Source of the DNA: Methanomassiliicoccales archaeon PtaU1.Bin124
GTDB taxonomy: Archaea; Thermoplasmatota; Thermoplasmata; Methanomassiliicoccales; UBA472
Direction: 5' to 3'
NCBI GenBank assembly: GCA_002067865.1
Contig: MVRC01000013.1
Coordinates: forward strand, 186,001-250,000
DNA: 64,000 bases
The notes beneath the pieces were generated by a model. It was not told where the DNA came from. It saw only the letters and a list, made by a program, of their open reading frames with translations, and ran no database searches. Both the position numbers and the translations under genes were made by a program. Below are positions 50,752 through 59,002 of this stretch, piece after piece; position 1 is the first letter of the stretch; each line of letters opens with the position of its first letter.

Positions 50752-52347
50752 TTGGCTGACAAGACCGCCCCCGGCAGGATACCCAAGGAAATCCTGGAAT
50801 TTTTCCGCTCTCCAGGCGGGCATTCGATGATAATCAAGGGAGAGGCGGGCACGGGCAAGACCACGCTGGCCCTGCAGCTCATCGAGGAGCTGAGCGCCGA
50901 GCAGCCCGAATATTATCTATCTATGCGCGTTTCCGACGAGGCGCTCTTCAGACAGTTCCCATGGCTGAGGGAGAAGGCCAGGCGGAACGAGATATTGAAG
51001 GCTGGCAAGGCCTTCCTGCGCCGCTCCGTCCCGGCCGAGAAGGACAACCTGGACCCAAAGGCCAAGCAGGACCTGAAGGTCACCAAGAACCTCCTCCAGG
51101 CGCTGACCGACACCGAGCAGTCGCCGGTGGTCGTGCGCACCGAGCTGATGAAGCTTGAAGGTCAGATCGAGGCGGGCGAGATCGGGCCGGACGGCGATGA
51201 GGAGATGGACATCCTCAGCGGGGACGGCTCATTCACATTAGAGATCGGCACCATGATGCCCGAGCTGGAGCTGGCCTACGACATCGTGGAGAACCATCTG
51301 CCCAGCCGCTCGCTCATAGTGCTCGATTCCATCGAGGCGCTGTCAGAAACCTATGGTATACCGGCGCAGCGCATCGTCAACACGATACAGCGCGATCTGG
51401 TGGAGCATTCCGCCTCCAACGTCACCTACGTCCTGGAGACGTCCGGCAAGAGCATACTGGACTACCTCGGGGACGGCATCATCTCCATGCAGTCGGAGGA
51501 ACGCTCTGGAAGGCGCGTCCGCACCCTCGTCATCGAGAAGCTGCGTGGCGCCAGCGTGCACCGCTGGAAGTACCTGTTCACCTTGCAGGATGGACGCATG
51601 AGCGTGTTCGACCGGGACAATTTCGATAACATGTTCTGGCCTGACAAGCACGTCCCCATACCCGAGGATGATCCGAAGCGCATCAGCCTGGGCATGGAAT
51701 CCATGGACATGGTGCTGGGCGGCCCGGCCAAGGGCGGCCTGGTGCTCATCGAGGTCGGAGAGGACGTGCCGCAGGATTTCGTGCGCCTGTTCGAGACCAC
51801 TTTCGTTCTCGACAATCTCATCAAGAAGCGGGGTCTGATCTGGTATCCCCAGCACGCACTTGACTATTCCCTGTTGGAAAAACAGGTGCGGGACATGGCC
51901 AAGGTGGACCGCCCATCGGAGCTGATGTGCGTCCTCGACCCAGGCAACCAGAGCCCCGAGGCCTCGTTCGTCAGGATAGTGGAGGGGGCCGACGCCAGCC
52001 ACGACCTGCGCTTCGACCAGTTCCGTTACCAGCTCTCTTCCGCCAAGGCGCCGTTCGTGTCGGTCCTGGGCTTCAACGCCATCGAGGATTCGTATGGCAA
52101 GGACGTCATGCCCAGCGTGATGCCGTTCATCGACGCCATGAGGCGGGGCGGCAACGTGGTCATGGCCGAGGCCACCTCGATCTCCTCCTCTCTGCCGTAT
52201 CTAGCACATCAGGCGAAGATGCACATCAAGTTCGAGAGCATCAACGGAACGGTGCTAGTGTGCGGACAGAAGCCCTTCACGCCGTACTATCACTTCGAGC
52301 TGTGCAAGGACAACAACTGCCGCCCCACGCTCATGCCCATGCTGTGA
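50752..52347 (+). CDS. KaiC/GvpD-like RecA-fold ATPase with a degenerate second domain
   Basis: A 531-residue protein with two RecA-type domains. The first (about 1-290) is intact: IIKGEAGTGKTTLALQL (Walker A, residue about 27) and LIVLDSIEAL (Walker B, about 188). It has an inserted charged region (about 80-170). The second (about 320-531) keeps the fold (ISLGMESMDMVLGGPAKGGLVLI), but lacks the G-x4-GKT loop. KaiC-like proteins signal by ATP hydrolysis; GvpD regulates gas vesicles. The start is TTG. Two winged-helix genes follow on the same strand. Confidence 0.78.
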   Translation: MADKTAPGRIPKEILEFFRSPGGHSMIIKGEAGTGKTTLALQLIEELSAEQPEYYLSMRVSDEALFRQFPWLREKARRNEILKAGKAFLRRSVPAEKDNLDPKAKQDLKVTKNLLQALTDTEQSPVVVRTELMKLEGQIEAGEIGPDGDEEMDILSGDGSFTLEIGTMMPELELAYDIVENHLPSRSLIVLDSIEALSETYGIPAQRIVNTIQRDLVEHSASNVTYVLETSGKSILDYLGDGIISMQSEERSGRRVRTLVIEKLRGASVHRWKYLFTLQDGRMSVFDRDNFDNMFWPDKHVPIPEDDPKRISLGMESMDMVLGGPAKGGLVLIEVGEDVPQDFVRLFETTFVLDNLIKKRGLIWYPQHALDYSLLEKQVRDMAKVDRPSELMCVLDPGNQSPEASFVRIVEGADASHDLRFDQFRYQLSSAKAPFVSVLGFNAIEDSYGKDVMPSVMPFIDAMRRGGNVVMAEATSISSSLPYLAHQAKMHIKFESINGTVLVCGQKPFTPYYHFELCKDNNCRPTLMPML

Positions 52348-52404
52348 GCCAGGCGGCACGGTTATCATTCTTAATTATCAGACCCGATAGCCAGCCAGAC
52401 ACCT

Positions 52405-52415
52405 TTTTTTATATT
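52405..52415 (+). promoter_or_regulatory. TATA box of the first winged-helix gene
   Basis: TTTTTTATATTG centred near 52411 precedes the ATG at 52441 by 30 bp, predicting a leader of at most a few bases. Confidence 0.45.
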
Positions 52416-52440
52416 GATTCCCTAGGCGAAGACGATAGCC

Positions 52441-52770
52441 ATGATGCTTTCCAAAGAGCAGATAATATCGAAGATGCTGGCCGACGAGTACGGGGCTAAG
52501 ATCCTGAGCATGACGTTCCAGAAGCCCCAGCCGGTCCAGGAGATATCTCGCGTCTGCGATATTCCGATCGCCGTCGCATACCGCCGCGTCATGCAGATGG
52601 AAGAGGCGGGATTGTTGAAGGCGCAGAGCGTGGACGAGAGGAAGCGCGGAAGGAAGGTCAAGTATTACAGCTGCAATGTGTCGGCCATAAACTTCGCGTT
52701 CAAGGATGGAACGTTCAGCATCGAGATCGACTGGCTGAAGGAAAGCCAGCTGATGAAGCAAGGCAACTGA
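52441..52770 (+). CDS. Winged-helix transcription regulator (ArsR-like), paralog 1
   Basis: A 109-residue protein with a winged-helix core (about 5-75): LADEYGAKILSMTFQKPQPVQEI, then VCDIPIAVAYRRVMQMEEAGLL and a basic wing DERKRGRKVKYY. The remainder is a short beta segment. It is paralogous to the gene at 52868 (the pattern D-I-P-I-A-V-A-Y-R-R versus G-I-P-I-A-A-C-Y-R-R). The signal it senses is not evident. Confidence 0.83.
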   Translation: MMLSKEQIISKMLADEYGAKILSMTFQKPQPVQEISRVCDIPIAVAYRRVMQMEEAGLLKAQSVDERKRGRKVKYYSCNVSAINFAFKDGTFSIEIDWLKESQLMKQGN

Positions 52771-52867
52771 ACATCTGTAGACCGAGTAGGATCGCCAGTC
52801 ACTTATGTGACATACGGCCAGAATTATTATCTAAATAGGAAACAATACGTCGTGGAGCCCAAGCGAT

Positions 52868-53275
52868 ATGTCCGACCTCCTGAGCGTCTCGCAGCTGCTG
52901 ACAGACCCTTATGCTGTCAAGATACTCGTTGCGACCGTCAGAGCGCCCAAGTGCGCCCAGGACATCTCCGATCAGTATGGTATCCCCATCGCCGCTTGTT
53001 ATCGACGCATCCGCGACCTAGAGAAGTTCGGCATGATCGTCTGCGTGGAGAGGAAGCTGTCCCGGCAAGGGAAGCGCGTGGCCTATTATGTCTCCATGGT
53101 CAAGACCGCACATGTCTATTATGAAGAAGGAAAGCTCAAGGTCAAGTTCGAGATGAAGGACGGTTCCTATCAATCCCGAAACGACGGCTGGCATAACATC
53201 GAGCTGGACAAGCGGGAAGACGTTCCTTCATCGGACGATGAAGAGGACAAAGGCGACCCGGGTCCGGGAATTTGA
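52868..53275 (+). CDS. Winged-helix transcription regulator (ArsR-like), paralog 2
   Basis: A 135-residue paralog of the preceding protein. Core: LLTDPYAVKILVATVRAPKCAQDI, GIPIAACYRRIRDLEKFGMI, with a basic wing KLSRQGKRVAYY. A C-terminal acidic, Pro/Gly-rich tail (about 110-135, SSDDEEDKGDPGPGI) is added. Own TATA element (TATCTAAATAGG near 52835), so it is likely a separate transcript. Two cysteines (29 and 47) are not arranged as a metal site. Confidence 0.82.
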   Translation: MSDLLSVSQLLTDPYAVKILVATVRAPKCAQDISDQYGIPIAACYRRIRDLEKFGMIVCVERKLSRQGKRVAYYVSMVKTAHVYYEEGKLKVKFEMKDGSYQSRNDGWHNIELDKREDVPSSDDEEDKGDPGPGI

Positions 53276-53384
53276 CTCTGGCATGCTGTGCCGGAAGGCC
53301 CTTGGCCATAGAAAATCTTATAAACGGCATGTATTATGTCCACTCGCCTTAATTGTGTTCCAAACGCATTGGGTGTGAATGCTC

Positions 53385-54266
53385 ATGACCGAACTTTTAG
53401 AGGACCTCGACCAAAAAAGGGCGATGAACAATAACGAGGCTGAAAAGCACAAGAAATTGCGCGACGAGTTGAACGACAAGACCAAGGAATGGGTCCAGAA
53501 GAGAGACGAGCTCAACGCTGAGGTCCGTAAGTTGGTCGATGAGGCCGCGAAGCACCGCGAACAGCGTGACCAGCTCAACGAGCAGGTCAAGGCAGCCAAG
53601 GGCACCAGGGACGAGATGAACAAGAAGGTCAAGACCCTGGACGAGAAGGTAGCCGAGCTGAAGAAGGCCAGCGCTCCTAAGGAAGAGGCCGTCGGTGTGA
53701 TACCGGTGGCCAAGCTGAAGAGGGACCTGAAGCAGATGGAGTTCACCCACCAGTCTCAGGCCCTTACCAAGGACAAGGAGAAGGAGCTCGTCGAGAAGAT
53801 CAAGGTTCTGAACCAGCAGATCAAGGACCGCGAAAAGTCCATGGAGCAGAACGCCGAGGTCAAGATCGCCATCAAGGAACTGCGCGAGGCCAGGGACGCG
53901 GCCGAGGCGGAGCACAAGAAGGTCAGTGAGCTAGCGGAGAGGGCGCAGTCCGAGCACGACGTCATGATCCAACTCTACGAGAAGGCCGACACTCTTCGCA
54001 AAGAGGCGGACAAGGCCCAGGAGAACTTCCTGGAGACCAAGAACAAGGCCGACGAGGAGCACCGCCGTCACATCGACAACATCAGGCAGGTTCACGACTA
54101 CGACAAGATCCTGTCCGGCCTGAGGCAGAAGGCGAAGAAGGTCAAGAAGAAGAAGGACGACACTGTCGCCCAGAAAGAGGCCGATGACATCTTCGAGAAG
54201 TTCAAGAAGGGCGAGAAGCTCTCCACCGAAGATCTCATGGCCCTGCAGAAGTCTGGCTACAACTGA
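53385..54266 (+). CDS. Long coiled-coil protein conserved in archaea
   Basis: A 293-residue protein that is almost entirely coiled coil (Lys/Glu/Asp/Gln heptads, residues about 5-250) with a short break near 95-115 (SAPKEEAVGVIPVAKLKRDLK) and a C-terminal tail DDIFEKFKKGEKLSTEDLMALQKSGYN. The family occurs in many Euryarchaea, sometimes wrongly labelled phosphoserine phosphatase. Its role, perhaps near the ribosome or the SRP system, is unproven. GGGTGTGA precedes the ATG at 53385; a further ATG is at 53379. TATA at 53317 (CTTATAAAC). Confidence 0.85.
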   Translation: MTELLEDLDQKRAMNNNEAEKHKKLRDELNDKTKEWVQKRDELNAEVRKLVDEAAKHREQRDQLNEQVKAAKGTRDEMNKKVKTLDEKVAELKKASAPKEEAVGVIPVAKLKRDLKQMEFTHQSQALTKDKEKELVEKIKVLNQQIKDREKSMEQNAEVKIAIKELREARDAAEAEHKKVSELAERAQSEHDVMIQLYEKADTLRKEADKAQENFLETKNKADEEHRRHIDNIRQVHDYDKILSGLRQKAKKVKKKKDDTVAQKEADDIFEKFKKGEKLSTEDLMALQKSGYN

Positions 54267-54292
54267 AAGGCCTTCGAAACCACTTAAAAAAT

Positions 54293-54315
54293 CCCCTTCC
54301 TTTTCTTCATTTTTA
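54293..54315 (+). terminator. T-rich terminator after the coiled-coil gene
   Basis: CCCCTTCCTTTTCTTCATTTTTA follows the coiled-coil gene by 27 bp; such pyrimidine/T-runs end archaeal transcripts. It separates that gene from the ncRNA candidate. Confidence 0.5.
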
Positions 54316-54355
54316 CAATTCGACAACTAGCTATCGATTTTCATTTAAATTGTAA

Positions 54356-54370
54356 TAAAGTATAAATATC
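54356..54370 (+). promoter_or_regulatory. TATA promoter of the ncRNA candidate
   Basis: AAAGTATAAATATC has a consensus TATAAATA (54361-54368) centred near 54365, which predicts transcription at 54391, exactly where the hairpin begins. A second A/T block (TAATTATAATAG, 54376-54387) lies between. Confidence 0.55.
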
Positions 54371-54390
54371 GATTTAATTATAATAGATTC

Positions 54391-54464
54391 CGGGAAGGTC
54401 TGGGCTAGTTCTCAGAGTGCATCCCATCCCTTCTGACAAGGCTAGCCCTTCCCAAACCTTTTTA
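54391..54464 (+). ncRNA. Candidate small non-coding RNA with long hairpin
   Basis: Between the coiled-coil and SRP54 genes lies a G/C-rich island in otherwise A/T-rich DNA. GGGAA (54392-54396) pairs with TTCCC (54449-54453), GGGCTAG (54402-54408) with CTAGCCC (54442-54448), with a 5-base bulge between, and TCAGA with TCTGA (54412-54416 / 54432-54436) closes an inner stem around a pyrimidine-rich loop (GTGCATCCCATCCCT). The strand begins at the start predicted from the TATA box and ends in CCTTTTTACC. It matches no C/D box, H/ACA, tRNA or RNase P pattern that I can recognise. No protein frame with a start codon spans it. Confidence 0.5.
54457..54464 (+). terminator. T-run ending the ncRNA candidate
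   Basis: CCTTTTTACC immediately follows the closing arm of the hairpin and is the expected archaeal termination signal for the small RNA. Confidence 0.45.
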
Positions 54465-54567
54465 CCAATTCTTCTAAAATTGGCTGATTTTATCAAGCTT
54501 TCTCATCGCTCCAGGCGGAAAACGGATTAATACCTGCACACATTCGGCATAGCAGGAGCGCTCTGAA

Positions 54568-55914
54568 ATGGTTCTAGAGGGTTTGGGCAAGTCCCTGAAG
54601 GACGTATTCCGCAAGATCGCCAAGTCCAGCACCGTCGATGAGAAGTTGGTGAAGGAGGTCGGCAAGGACATTCAGCGGGCGCTCTTGCAGGCCGATGTCA
54701 ACGTCAAGCTCGTCTTGGAGATCACCAAGGAGGTGGAGCGGCGCGCGCTGTCCGAGAAGCCCCCAGCAGGGAAGAGCGCCAAAGAGCATGTCATCCGCAT
54801 CATCTACGACGAGCTGGTAAAGATCCTGGGCGAAAGGAAGGAGATACCGCTCACCAAGCAGACCATCATGATGGTCGGCCTTTACGGTCAAGGCAAGACC
54901 ACCTCGACCGGAAAATTGGCCCGTTACTTTCACAAGAAGAACCTCAAGGTCGGGGTCATCGCCGCGGACGTCCATCGTCCCGCTGCCTACGATCAGCTAA
55001 AACAGATCGCCGACCAGGTCGGCATCTCGTTCTTCGGCATACCGGGCGAGAAGAGCGCCGTGAAGATCGTTCAAGAGGGTATGAAAGCCCACTCCAGCGT
55101 CGATGTCATCATCATCGATACATCTGGCCGCCATGCGCTTGAAGGCGACCTCATTCAAGAGATCAAGGACGTGGCCGCCGTGGCGAAGCCTACCGAGCGC
55201 ATACTCGTCCTTGATGCGTCCGTCGGTCAGCAGGCCGGGCCTCAGGCCGAGGCGTTCCATAATGCGGTCGGCGTAACCAGCGTCATATTGACCAAGCTGG
55301 ACGGTACGGCCAAAGGGGGCGGCGCTCTGTCCGCCGTCTCGCGCACCAAGGCGCCCATCGTGTTCATCGGAGTGGGGGAGCACCTGGAGGACCTCGATCC
55401 GTTCATCCCCACCCGCTTCATCTCCCGCCTGCTGGGCATGGGGGACATAGAATCTCTGCTCGACGTAGCCAAGGAGAGCATCAGCGAAGAGCAGGCCATG
55501 GAGACCACCAAGAAGATCATGGCCGGCAAGTTCACCCTGCGCGAGATGTACGATCAGATGGAGATGCTCACCAACATGGGCCCGCTGCAGAAGCTCATGT
55601 CCATGCTGCCCGGGCTGCCCGGCAACGTGCAGGACAAGATCAACGTGGAGGAGACGCAGGAACGCCTGCGCAAGTTCCGCATCATCATGGATTCGATGAC
55701 GGAGGCCGAGATGGACGACCCTAAGGTCATCAAGTCCTCCCGCATCGCCCGCATCGCGCGCGGCGCAGGTGTCGACCCCAAGGAGGTCAGGCAGCTGCTG
55801 CAGCAATACAACAACTCCAAGAAGGCCGTGAAGGGCTTCATGGGCAACCGCAAGCTCCGCAAGCAGCTCATGCAGCAGATGCAGGGACAGGGCCTGGAGG
55901 GCGGCTCGAGTTGA
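54568..55914 (+). CDS. srp54: Signal recognition particle protein SRP54
   Basis: A 448-residue GTPase that binds signal peptides and the SRP RNA and docks with FtsY. N domain about 1-95; G domain: G1 GLYGQGKTTSTGKL near 109, DTSGRH near 190 (usually DTAGRH), TKLDGTAKGGGALS near 247; M domain about 300-448 with methionine-rich helices (MYDQMEMLTNMGPLQKLMSM) and SRP-RNA binding motif SSRIARIARGAGVDPKEV near 393. The gene overlaps trmY by four bases. Upstream is the ncRNA candidate. Confidence 0.97.
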   Translation: MVLEGLGKSLKDVFRKIAKSSTVDEKLVKEVGKDIQRALLQADVNVKLVLEITKEVERRALSEKPPAGKSAKEHVIRIIYDELVKILGERKEIPLTKQTIMMVGLYGQGKTTSTGKLARYFHKKNLKVGVIAADVHRPAAYDQLKQIADQVGISFFGIPGEKSAVKIVQEGMKAHSSVDVIIIDTSGRHALEGDLIQEIKDVAAVAKPTERILVLDASVGQQAGPQAEAFHNAVGVTSVILTKLDGTAKGGGALSAVSRTKAPIVFIGVGEHLEDLDPFIPTRFISRLLGMGDIESLLDVAKESISEEQAMETTKKIMAGKFTLREMYDQMEMLTNMGPLQKLMSMLPGLPGNVQDKINVEETQERLRKFRIIMDSMTEAEMDDPKVIKSSRIARIARGAGVDPKEVRQLLQQYNNSKKAVKGFMGNRKLRKQLMQQMQGQGLEGGSS

Positions 55915-56498
55915 GACGTTTCGTCATTGTCGGCCACAAGGCCCATTCCACCGCAGATTTCAAGTTGGACGACCTGGCCGGAGGGGCGGGTCGTCTGGAC
56001 GTGCTTCTGCGCTGTGTCAACTCGGCATTCTTCCTGAGCCATAACATCCGCACCGATGCCGAGGTCTACCTGGTCCTGCTCGGGCCTGAGGCGCCGCCCC
56101 GCACGGTCCGCTTCCTCGGTTCGGAGGTCCGGTATCTGAACCCGGACGAGCGGTCGACCGGCGCGCTGGTCCGCAACGCGCTGCTGAAGGGTGGGAAAGG
56201 GCTGATCAAGAGCTCGCCTGGCGTCTATGTCTCGGACCAGTCGTTCCATGATGTCCTGCAGGAGCTTGCGCCCAAGGGGCAGATCGTCTACCTGAGGGAG
56301 AACGGGGTCGCCATCCGTGACAAGGAGCTGCAGAAGGACGTCACCTTCGTGCTCAGCGACCACAAGGACCTCACTCCAGAAGAGGAGGCGGAGCTCGAAT
56401 CGATGACCAAGGACGTGGTCAGCCTGGGGCCGATCTCCTACCACGCGGACCATTGCATCACCATCGTGAACCACGAGATGGACACGCGCACCTTTTAG
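55911..56498 (+). CDS. trmY: tRNA pseudouridine-54 N1-methyltransferase TrmY
   Basis: A 195-residue SPOUT-fold enzyme that methylates pseudouridine 54 in the T loop of archaeal tRNA. N-terminal FVIVGHKAHSTADFKLDDLAGGAGRLDVL, LGPEAPPRTVRF near 57, and the knot region FVLSDHKDLTPEEEAEL, VSLGPISYHADHCITIVNHE at the C-terminus are characteristic. The start is TTG overlapping the SRP54 stop (TTGA at 55911-55914), so translation is coupled. The window's two tRNA genes are potential substrates. Confidence 0.93.
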   Translation: MRRFVIVGHKAHSTADFKLDDLAGGAGRLDVLLRCVNSAFFLSHNIRTDAEVYLVLLGPEAPPRTVRFLGSEVRYLNPDERSTGALVRNALLKGGKGLIKSSPGVYVSDQSFHDVLQELAPKGQIVYLRENGVAIRDKELQKDVTFVLSDHKDLTPEEEAELESMTKDVVSLGPISYHADHCITIVNHEMDTRTF

Positions 56499-56620
56499 TT
56501 CACATTTTTATCGTGGGGAGAACTGCATCGATGGTCGCTCCTGTCCAGCACAGACCTTGGAATCGATCGTTCTGCCTTTATTATCTATCTTAATAACCTT
56601 TATTTAATTAAAATGGCAAT

Positions 56621-58765
56621 ATGGAAGCTGGGATGGGTTGGTTGATCAAGACATTATATGTCGACGACGACCCCACGCTCCTTGATCTGGCCAAGGAGTT
56701 TTTAGAGGGGGAGAACGACGACCTTAGTGTAACCACGTGCACGTCGGCAAAGGACGTGCTCTCCCTCATGCGCAACACCGAGTATGACGTCATCATCTCG
56801 GACTACCAGATGCCCATCATGAGCGGCATCGACCTGCTTAAGGAGCTTCGCTCCCACGGCGTCGACATCCCCTTCATCCTCTTCACTGGCCGCGGCCGCG
56901 AGGAGATCGCGGTCGACGCGCTCAACAACGGGGCCGACTTCTACCTGAACAAGGGCGGCAACCCCAGGGTGCAGTTCACCGAGCTGATGAACCTGGTGCG
57001 CCACATGGTCATGAAGCGCCAGGCCATCGAGGCGCTGAAGCACAACGCGGAGAGATTCCGCGCCATGATCGAGAACTCGCTGGACCTGATCATCATCCTG
57101 AACCCCGATGGCATCGTACGTTACGCCTCGCCATCGGTGAAGAAGGTGCTGGGCCTGCCGGTCGAGACGATCATCGGCCAATCGCTGGAATCGATGGTCC
57201 ACGAGGAGGACCGTTCCAGGTTCAAACCGCTACTGGCATCGGTGGCCCCGGTCCCCGAACTGGTGGAACTGCGCATCCGCCGGGGCGATACAGGATTCAC
57301 CCATGTCGAAGGGTCCTTCAGCCGTTCCAAGGACGGGGAGGGGAGGATATCCATCATCTTCAACGCGCGGGACATCACCAAGCGCCATTCGGCCGAGGAG
57401 ATGATGAAGGAGAGCGAGGAACGCTACCGCGCCCTGTTCGACCTTTCTCCCTCTGGCATGCTCATACTCGACGAGAACGTGATCGACTGCAACGAGCAGG
57501 CCGCAACATTGTTGGGCCTGGACCGTTCCGCCCTCATCGGCCGGACCGTTTCCGATCTCAGCGCGACCGAGGACGCCGGAAACGCGGCCACCCAGGTGTT
57601 CCGCTTCCGCACCGACGGCACTGGCAACGGCACCTTCGCTTGGAACGCGAAGGGTAAGGACGGCGCGACGGTGCTGCTGAGCGCCGCGCTGAAGAAGGTC
57701 AACGTGCAGGGCCGGCCCCGCCTCCTGTTCAGCTTCACCCAGGAGCCTGTGACAGAACCGGCGCAGGTCTCGATCGCCGATGAGACCTGCCGGACCATCC
57801 TCACCACGACCAGCGATGCGGTGATGTTGCTGGACAAGGACGGCATCGTCACCTTCCATTCCCCCCGCGCGGGCAGGATGTTCGGGCATGGTCCCGAACT
57901 AACTGGGATACGTATGCTTGACCTGGTCGACCTGAAGGAGCAGGAACATCTGGCCAAGGACCTGTCCGCATCGAGGCAGGACGCCCCGGTCACCTCCCGC
58001 CGCTACCGATTCCTGTCCCGGGACGGTGCGCCGGTCTATGCCGAACTGTCCGCCCGCTCCATCCCTGAGACGGGCCATCTGGTCTGCGTCTTCCGCGACG
58101 TCACCGGAAGCGTTCTGGCGGAGGAGCAGGCGTTGAGCGCCAATAGGCATCTGGCCGAGGCCGGGGAGATGCTCCGCCAGGATGTGGGCAAGAACCTCAT
58201 CGCCCTAATCGGGCAGCTGCAGCTCATGCAGTTCCACTACCGGGACGGGGAGATCCGCGGCGAGATGGAACGGGCCATCAGCACGGCGCAGAAGGCGCTG
58301 TCCTCGTTGGACAATGCAAAGGCCTTCTCGATGATGACCGGGCAGGGGCACAACTGGTCGCTCTTGCCGGACATTTTGATGGCGGTGCAGGGTAGGTTGC
58401 AGGGCGACTCGATCGCATTGAAGTTCGAGGTGGGGCAGTTCGAGGTCCTGGCGGACGAACTGCTGGGCAGCTCCTTCGAAAAGCTGCTGCGCCACATGAT
58501 CGTCACCGGTTCCAACGTCAAGAACGTCTGGGTCAGGACGATCAACGAGAAGGAGAGCCTCGTCCTCATCTTCGAGGACGACGGGGCCGGTTACAACCAG
58601 TCGGACCTGGACCTTCTCCTCAAGGGGGACAAGGCAGGACATCCGGTGACGTTCGCGGCCGAGGTGGCGAAGGATTCCAACATCGCCCTGGAAGGAAAGG
58701 CCGGACCGGACGGGCTGCAGTTCCGCTGGACCTTCCGCAGTGGCCGATGGCGCCGCCTGGGCTGA
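56621..58765 (+). CDS. Response-regulator/PAS multi-domain sensor with degenerate histidine kinase core
   Basis: A 714-residue soluble protein: receiver domain (about 8-125; TLYVDDDPTLL with the acidic pair, phospho-acceptor Asp in VIISDYQMPIMSG, Lys in LNKGG), PAS domains at about 145-260, 275-385 and 390-500, and a C-terminal kinase-like region (about 520-714). The usual dimerisation helix H-D-I is replaced by LRQDVGKNLIALIGQL (Gln at the His position), and the N box has KLLRHMI without the Asn; the G box EDDGAGYN persists. So it is likely a signal relay without autokinase activity. Start may be 56633. Confidence 0.78.
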   Translation: MEAGMGWLIKTLYVDDDPTLLDLAKEFLEGENDDLSVTTCTSAKDVLSLMRNTEYDVIISDYQMPIMSGIDLLKELRSHGVDIPFILFTGRGREEIAVDALNNGADFYLNKGGNPRVQFTELMNLVRHMVMKRQAIEALKHNAERFRAMIENSLDLIIILNPDGIVRYASPSVKKVLGLPVETIIGQSLESMVHEEDRSRFKPLLASVAPVPELVELRIRRGDTGFTHVEGSFSRSKDGEGRISIIFNARDITKRHSAEEMMKESEERYRALFDLSPSGMLILDENVIDCNEQAATLLGLDRSALIGRTVSDLSATEDAGNAATQVFRFRTDGTGNGTFAWNAKGKDGATVLLSAALKKVNVQGRPRLLFSFTQEPVTEPAQVSIADETCRTILTTTSDAVMLLDKDGIVTFHSPRAGRMFGHGPELTGIRMLDLVDLKEQEHLAKDLSASRQDAPVTSRRYRFLSRDGAPVYAELSARSIPETGHLVCVFRDVTGSVLAEEQALSANRHLAEAGEMLRQDVGKNLIALIGQLQLMQFHYRDGEIRGEMERAISTAQKALSSLDNAKAFSMMTGQGHNWSLLPDILMAVQGRLQGDSIALKFEVGQFEVLADELLGSSFEKLLRHMIVTGSNVKNVWVRTINEKESLVLIFEDDGAGYNQSDLDLLLKGDKAGHPVTFAAEVAKDSNIALEGKAGPDGLQFRWTFRSGRWRRLG

Positions 58766-58804
58766 GCGATAAGGATTTCTACCATTTCATGGTTACAACG
58801 TACC

Positions 58805-59002
58805 ATGGCAGCCCCGACCAAGATCGCGCAGCATCACCACTGTCAGGAGTGCGGCAGGGCGTTCGCAGGCGAGGAGCGTTACTGCTCGGATGAATGTGAA
58901 TCATCGAGGAAGGGTGTGCTGCAAAAGAAGAAGAAACAGCTCCTCTTCCTTTATGCCATAAGCTTCATCATACTGATAGTCGCTGTTCTATTCTGGGCAT
59001 GA
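58805..59002 (+). CDS. Zinc-ribbon single-helix membrane protein (DUF2116 type)
   Basis: A 65-residue protein: HHHCQECGRAFAGEERYCSDEC (about 10-31) makes a zinc ribbon of DUF2116 type, followed by a Lys-rich linker (KKKKQ) and one C-terminal helix (about 46-64). It is tail-anchored with the ribbon in the cytosol. Its stop codon overlaps the start of the CoaD fusion gene (58999-59002), so the two are cotranscribed. Function unknown. Confidence 0.82.
   Translation: MAAPTKIAQHHHCQECGRAFAGEERYCSDECESSRKGVLQKKKKQLLFLYAISFIILIVAVLFWA

Noticed and set aside
54391-54464. tRNA, tRNA-Pyl, C/D or H/ACA RNA identity for the hairpin
   Set aside because: No T or anticodon arm, no RUGAUGA/CUGA pair in correct spacing and no ACA tail; the hairpin has a single one-sided bulge instead of a pseudouridylation pocket.
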